A stretch of DNA of 64,000 bases from Cristatella mucedo (taxonomy: Eukaryota > Bryozoa > Phylactolaemata > Cristatellidae), in the NCBI GenBank assembly GCA_009760855.2, contig WPIO01000160.1:362501-426500 (forward strand). Reading direction: 5' to 3'. Within the stretch, counting starts at the first letter, position 1; each line of letters starts with the position of its first letter. Position numbers and translations under genes: made by a program. The notes below the pieces were generated by a model that saw only the letters and a list, made by a program, of their open reading frames with translations, was not told where the DNA came from and did not search any database. Shown here piece by piece: positions 61,483-64,000 of the stretch.

Positions 61483-62200
61483 CTCTATTGCGCCCGCCTC
61501 GAATGCCAGATGCGGCCGTATAGGCGACTAAGCGTGGGCACGCGCGGCCGGTCGCCACATCGACTCCTGCACAGCAGGACCACAGATTCGGGGATGCGAT
61601 CTCCACGCCCCCTTGAGACGGGACTCGTTCTTCGCTCGCAGTTCTCCGCAGAGCCGACTCTCGGGTCGGCGCCAATTTGCCAGCCGACCTTTCCCCGGGG
61701 ATTCGCCCGCCGCTACATCGCGCAGCTTCGATGGCGGCGGCGGCGGCGGCCGCACTGCCAGACTTCAGCCGACGCTCGAGTTAGGCGGTGAGCCGGCGGC
61801 GACGTAAGACTGGCCGCCGTAACCTGACTGTTGCGTCTGTGTTCGTGCGCGCCTTTGGCGAGCGGCGAACAGCTCGCACGATTGCGTCGTCTGAGCCAAG
61901 ATCATAAGGATGTTAATTAAATCCTTTTACATCGCTCCTACAAATATCATTGGCGACCTCGCGAAGCCGAGCACTCAGACGTGGCAGCCGAGCGACAGCT
62001 TTCGGTTCCGCCTCTGCTTCCACCACCGGCCTGAGCGGCTGCCCCGGCGGTTAGGGGTGGAAGGAAGCGCACGTAGCGGGTAGCGATACGCACGTAGCGA
62101 TACGTAAGCGCACGTAGCGATGGCCACGGCCTCGTTCGACAGGACTCACTCCGCCTCGCCTGAGAGAGAGCGACTGGCCGGTTTCGCCCCGAGGCGGACG
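61483..62200. other. CpG island, no supported gene
   Basis: GC-rich sequence between the two duplicate copies, with open frames on both strands and no domain. Short repeats of CGCACGTAGCGATA at about 62068-62120. Confidence 0.4.
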
Positions 62201-62322
62201 GCCGCCGCCGCCGCCAGCGGCGGTGGCCATCTCCGCCTTCTACCGTTTGCTTGCGATGGCCGGCGAGCGGCGAAGCTGCGAACATTAAAGCGCGTGGCTT
62301 GAACTCGTGCCGCTCTCGAGAG
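62201..62322. repeat. Local duplication, copy 2
   Basis: Second copy, about 840 bp from the first in the same orientation. It ends inside the palindrome described next. Confidence 0.92.
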
Positions 62323-62364
62323 CGGCATATCGTCCGCCATATCTATGGCGGACGGTATGCCGCT
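62308..62364. repeat. Overlapping palindromes capable of a long hairpin
   Basis: 62308-62327 is a perfect 20-bp palindrome. Overlapping it, 62321-62341 and 62344-62364 are 21-bp inverted arms with one mismatch (a G-T pair in one strand) around a 2-base centre. The shared AGCGGCAT lets alternative cruciforms form. Confidence 0.95.
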
Positions 62365-62547
62365 CCTGCCCCATCGAAATGTTGGAGCTTCGCGAGTGCA
62401 CGCGAATGTTGGCTGACCGCTCTCGGCATCGGCGATCGGCCGATCGCATCGGCGATCGGCGATTGCTCCATGATGAAGCGGAGGCCTCGAGGAGCGCCAG
62501 CTCGCTAGCTAAAGGCGGCGATCGGCCAGCGCGCGGCACGATCGAAC

Positions 62548-62552
62548 GACGA

Positions 62553-62585
<33 letters not shown>

Positions 62586-62612
62586 AGCAGCAGCAGCCGC
62601 AGCAGCAGCAGC
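62548..62612. repeat. (CCG)n then (CAG)n trinucleotide runs
   Basis: About 11 CCG units followed by CAG/CCG repeats inside a CpG island. Confidence 0.92.
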
Positions 62613-63399
62613 GAAGACGTTCGCGGCGGGCATCTGCCGACGCCGGGCGCCCGCCCCGGCGTCGGCGCGACCATCGATCCGGGCGAGCGGCCATGAATTT
62701 CTAATCGGCGGCGCGCCCTCGGTTGATTGAGCGCATCAAGTTCCGCCGCTCCGCTCAGCGAGGCGGCGGAAGCTGGAAGCGGCGCACCGCTCTTCAAAGC
62801 GCCGCAGCGCAGCTAGCCGGCCAGAGCGTCGCCGCCGCTCGTTTTCCCCTTTTATTTTTTATTGCAGCAAACGGAGGAGCTAATTAAACGGTCGGGCGGC
62901 GATGCATTCCGCTCTGCGCCGAGGTCGCGAGAGCCGCGAGTCGCGAGCCGCTGCGCGCCGCCCTACTATTTCTGCGCTTCGTGCCCCCCCCCCAAGCCGA
63001 CGCAAGCGGCTCGACCTCGGCGAGCCGCCGCGGCCGCTCGCCGACTGGCGGTCCGACGGCTCGCTTCTAATTGCCGAGGACACTGCTAAACTTGCGGCGG
63101 GCGCTCAGCCTCGCACTTCCATCCATATCCGGTCCATCTCAGGTCCTCCTGGTTGGCTACTCCGTCTCCGCTCCGCGAACTCCGTCGGGTGCCCAGGCAT
63201 CAGGGCTGTCACCGAAGTTGCCGCGTGGCTGCCTCGCTACGCCAGACGACGGCGCCGCGGCGCCGTCGTCTGCTGCACCGACGTGTCGCCACAGCAGCGA
63301 CGAGGGCCGAGCTGCGGCGAGCGAGATGTCGTCGTCAACGCCCGAGCGTCGACTCTTCCGATAAATTCTTTGCTCATCTTTAATCAATCTAACCTGCAG
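62613..63399. other. CpG island, no supported gene
   Basis: Open frames on both strands (plus 62902-63405 and 63071-63364; minus 63157-63465). The plus frame at 63071 ends MSSSTPERRLFR but has no domain. It includes the 30-bp palindrome. Confidence 0.4.
63243..63272. repeat. Perfect 30-bp GC palindrome
   Basis: CAGACGACGGCGCCG followed directly by its reverse complement, no spacer. Read in any strand or frame it gives the same kind of peptide (DDGAAAPSS). Confidence 0.96.
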
Positions 63400-63599
63400 C
63401 GGTAGCGTACGTGACCAAACTAGAAAGAAAGTCGGCGTCGGTAAGGACGAAAGTCGATAGTGCAAAGGCAGCTCTCAACAATTACTCTTTTCGACAGCTA
63501 TTGAGAGACCTGACGGCCGCCAGGGACCGAAATAAACGCCGCGCCGCCTCAGTGAACGACGGGAGCGGTGCGGTGGCCGTTAATTACTCTTGTGGATAA
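63400..63599 (+). CDS. Weak exon candidate, basic helix-rich
   Basis: It follows CTAACCTGCAG, an acceptor-like sequence, and reads VAYVTKLERKSASVRTKVDS, then FRQLLRDLTAARDRNKRRAA to a TAA. Charged and helix-prone but without any recognised domain; no partner exon found. Confidence 0.17.
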
Positions 63600-64000
63600 A
63601 TGCATCAGAAAGTCGTAGAGCCTCGCCTCCAGCTTGGAGCGGCCGACGCATCGGCGACGATCAGTTGCATAAATCTGTGAGGCGACGTTGATCAATCGAG
63701 GCAATCGAGAATAACTGAGCAGAAAGTGGAATCGGCTTACTTGCAGGAGCGAAACTCGTGTTGCACGACTTCAATGGATCAAAGCACTTTTAAAGTGCTC
63801 TTAAAATAGCGGCGCGGCAATCGAGATAACTAGCTATTAATTTGTGAGCGTTCTGGATGAGTGTCAGCTAAACTCGCCGCTGATTCGCCATCAGAGCGGA
63901 ACCATTGCGAAGAGAGTCCACAATAATGTAAATGCGAAGTGCAAAAGGCAACCTCGTGGATGTAAAAAAAAAATGTTGCTATTCTAAATATGGAAAGTGA
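63600..64000. other. Right edge of the window; nothing recognised
   Basis: Mixed composition with no open frame of note. Confidence 0.5.

Overview
This is animal nuclear DNA, not bacterial. It has almost no long uninterrupted genes, decayed CR1/L2-type non-LTR retrotransposons, tRNA-derived SINEs, many microsatellites, and GC-rich CpG-dense islands with spliced exon candidates set in AT-richer sequence. CpG is not strongly depleted outside the islands and the LINE types are those common in aquatic invertebrates, so I infer an invertebrate metazoan; I cannot name the species.

Layout. 1-2.4 kb: CpG island with a minus-strand exon carrying a clear CDK-inhibitor (Kip/Cip, CDKN1-type) domain, an upstream E2F site and CCAAT boxes; the rest of that gene lies off the left edge. 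2.4-8 kb: gene-poor, with a CACGTG-bearing 16-bp minisatellite and LINE scraps. 8-13 kb: two CpG islands, a CGG run, TG and CT microsatellites, and one minus-strand first-exon candidate (11882-12293) behind a GTCACGTGAC/CCAAT promoter. 16-17.6 kb: an island, a 14-bp CACGTG minisatellite and a 58-bp-arm foldback. 23.3-27.6 kb: the largest island, with a convincing two-exon 3' end of an unrecognised minus-strand gene whose reading frame is kept across the intron.

28-45 kb is a retrotransposon graveyard built from two families that I call LINE-A and LINE-B, including a LINE-B copy nested inside a near full-length LINE-A. 45.5-48.9 kb is a broken minus-strand copy of a dispersed, uncharacterised gene family found in arthropods and cnidarians; a 1.38-kb CT/CTGTCT satellite has grown inside its reading frame. 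49.5-52 kb is a diffuse degenerate repeat field. 55.7-64 kb holds further CpG islands with CCG runs, a 47-codon exon ending in a perfect donor, a local duplication, and two strong palindromes.

No complete intact protein-coding gene lies in the window. The best biological leads are the divergent CDK inhibitor, the unrecognised two-exon gene at 24-25 kb, the satellite-invaded pseudogene, and a recurring GTCACGTG core that appears both in island promoters and in three separate minisatellites.
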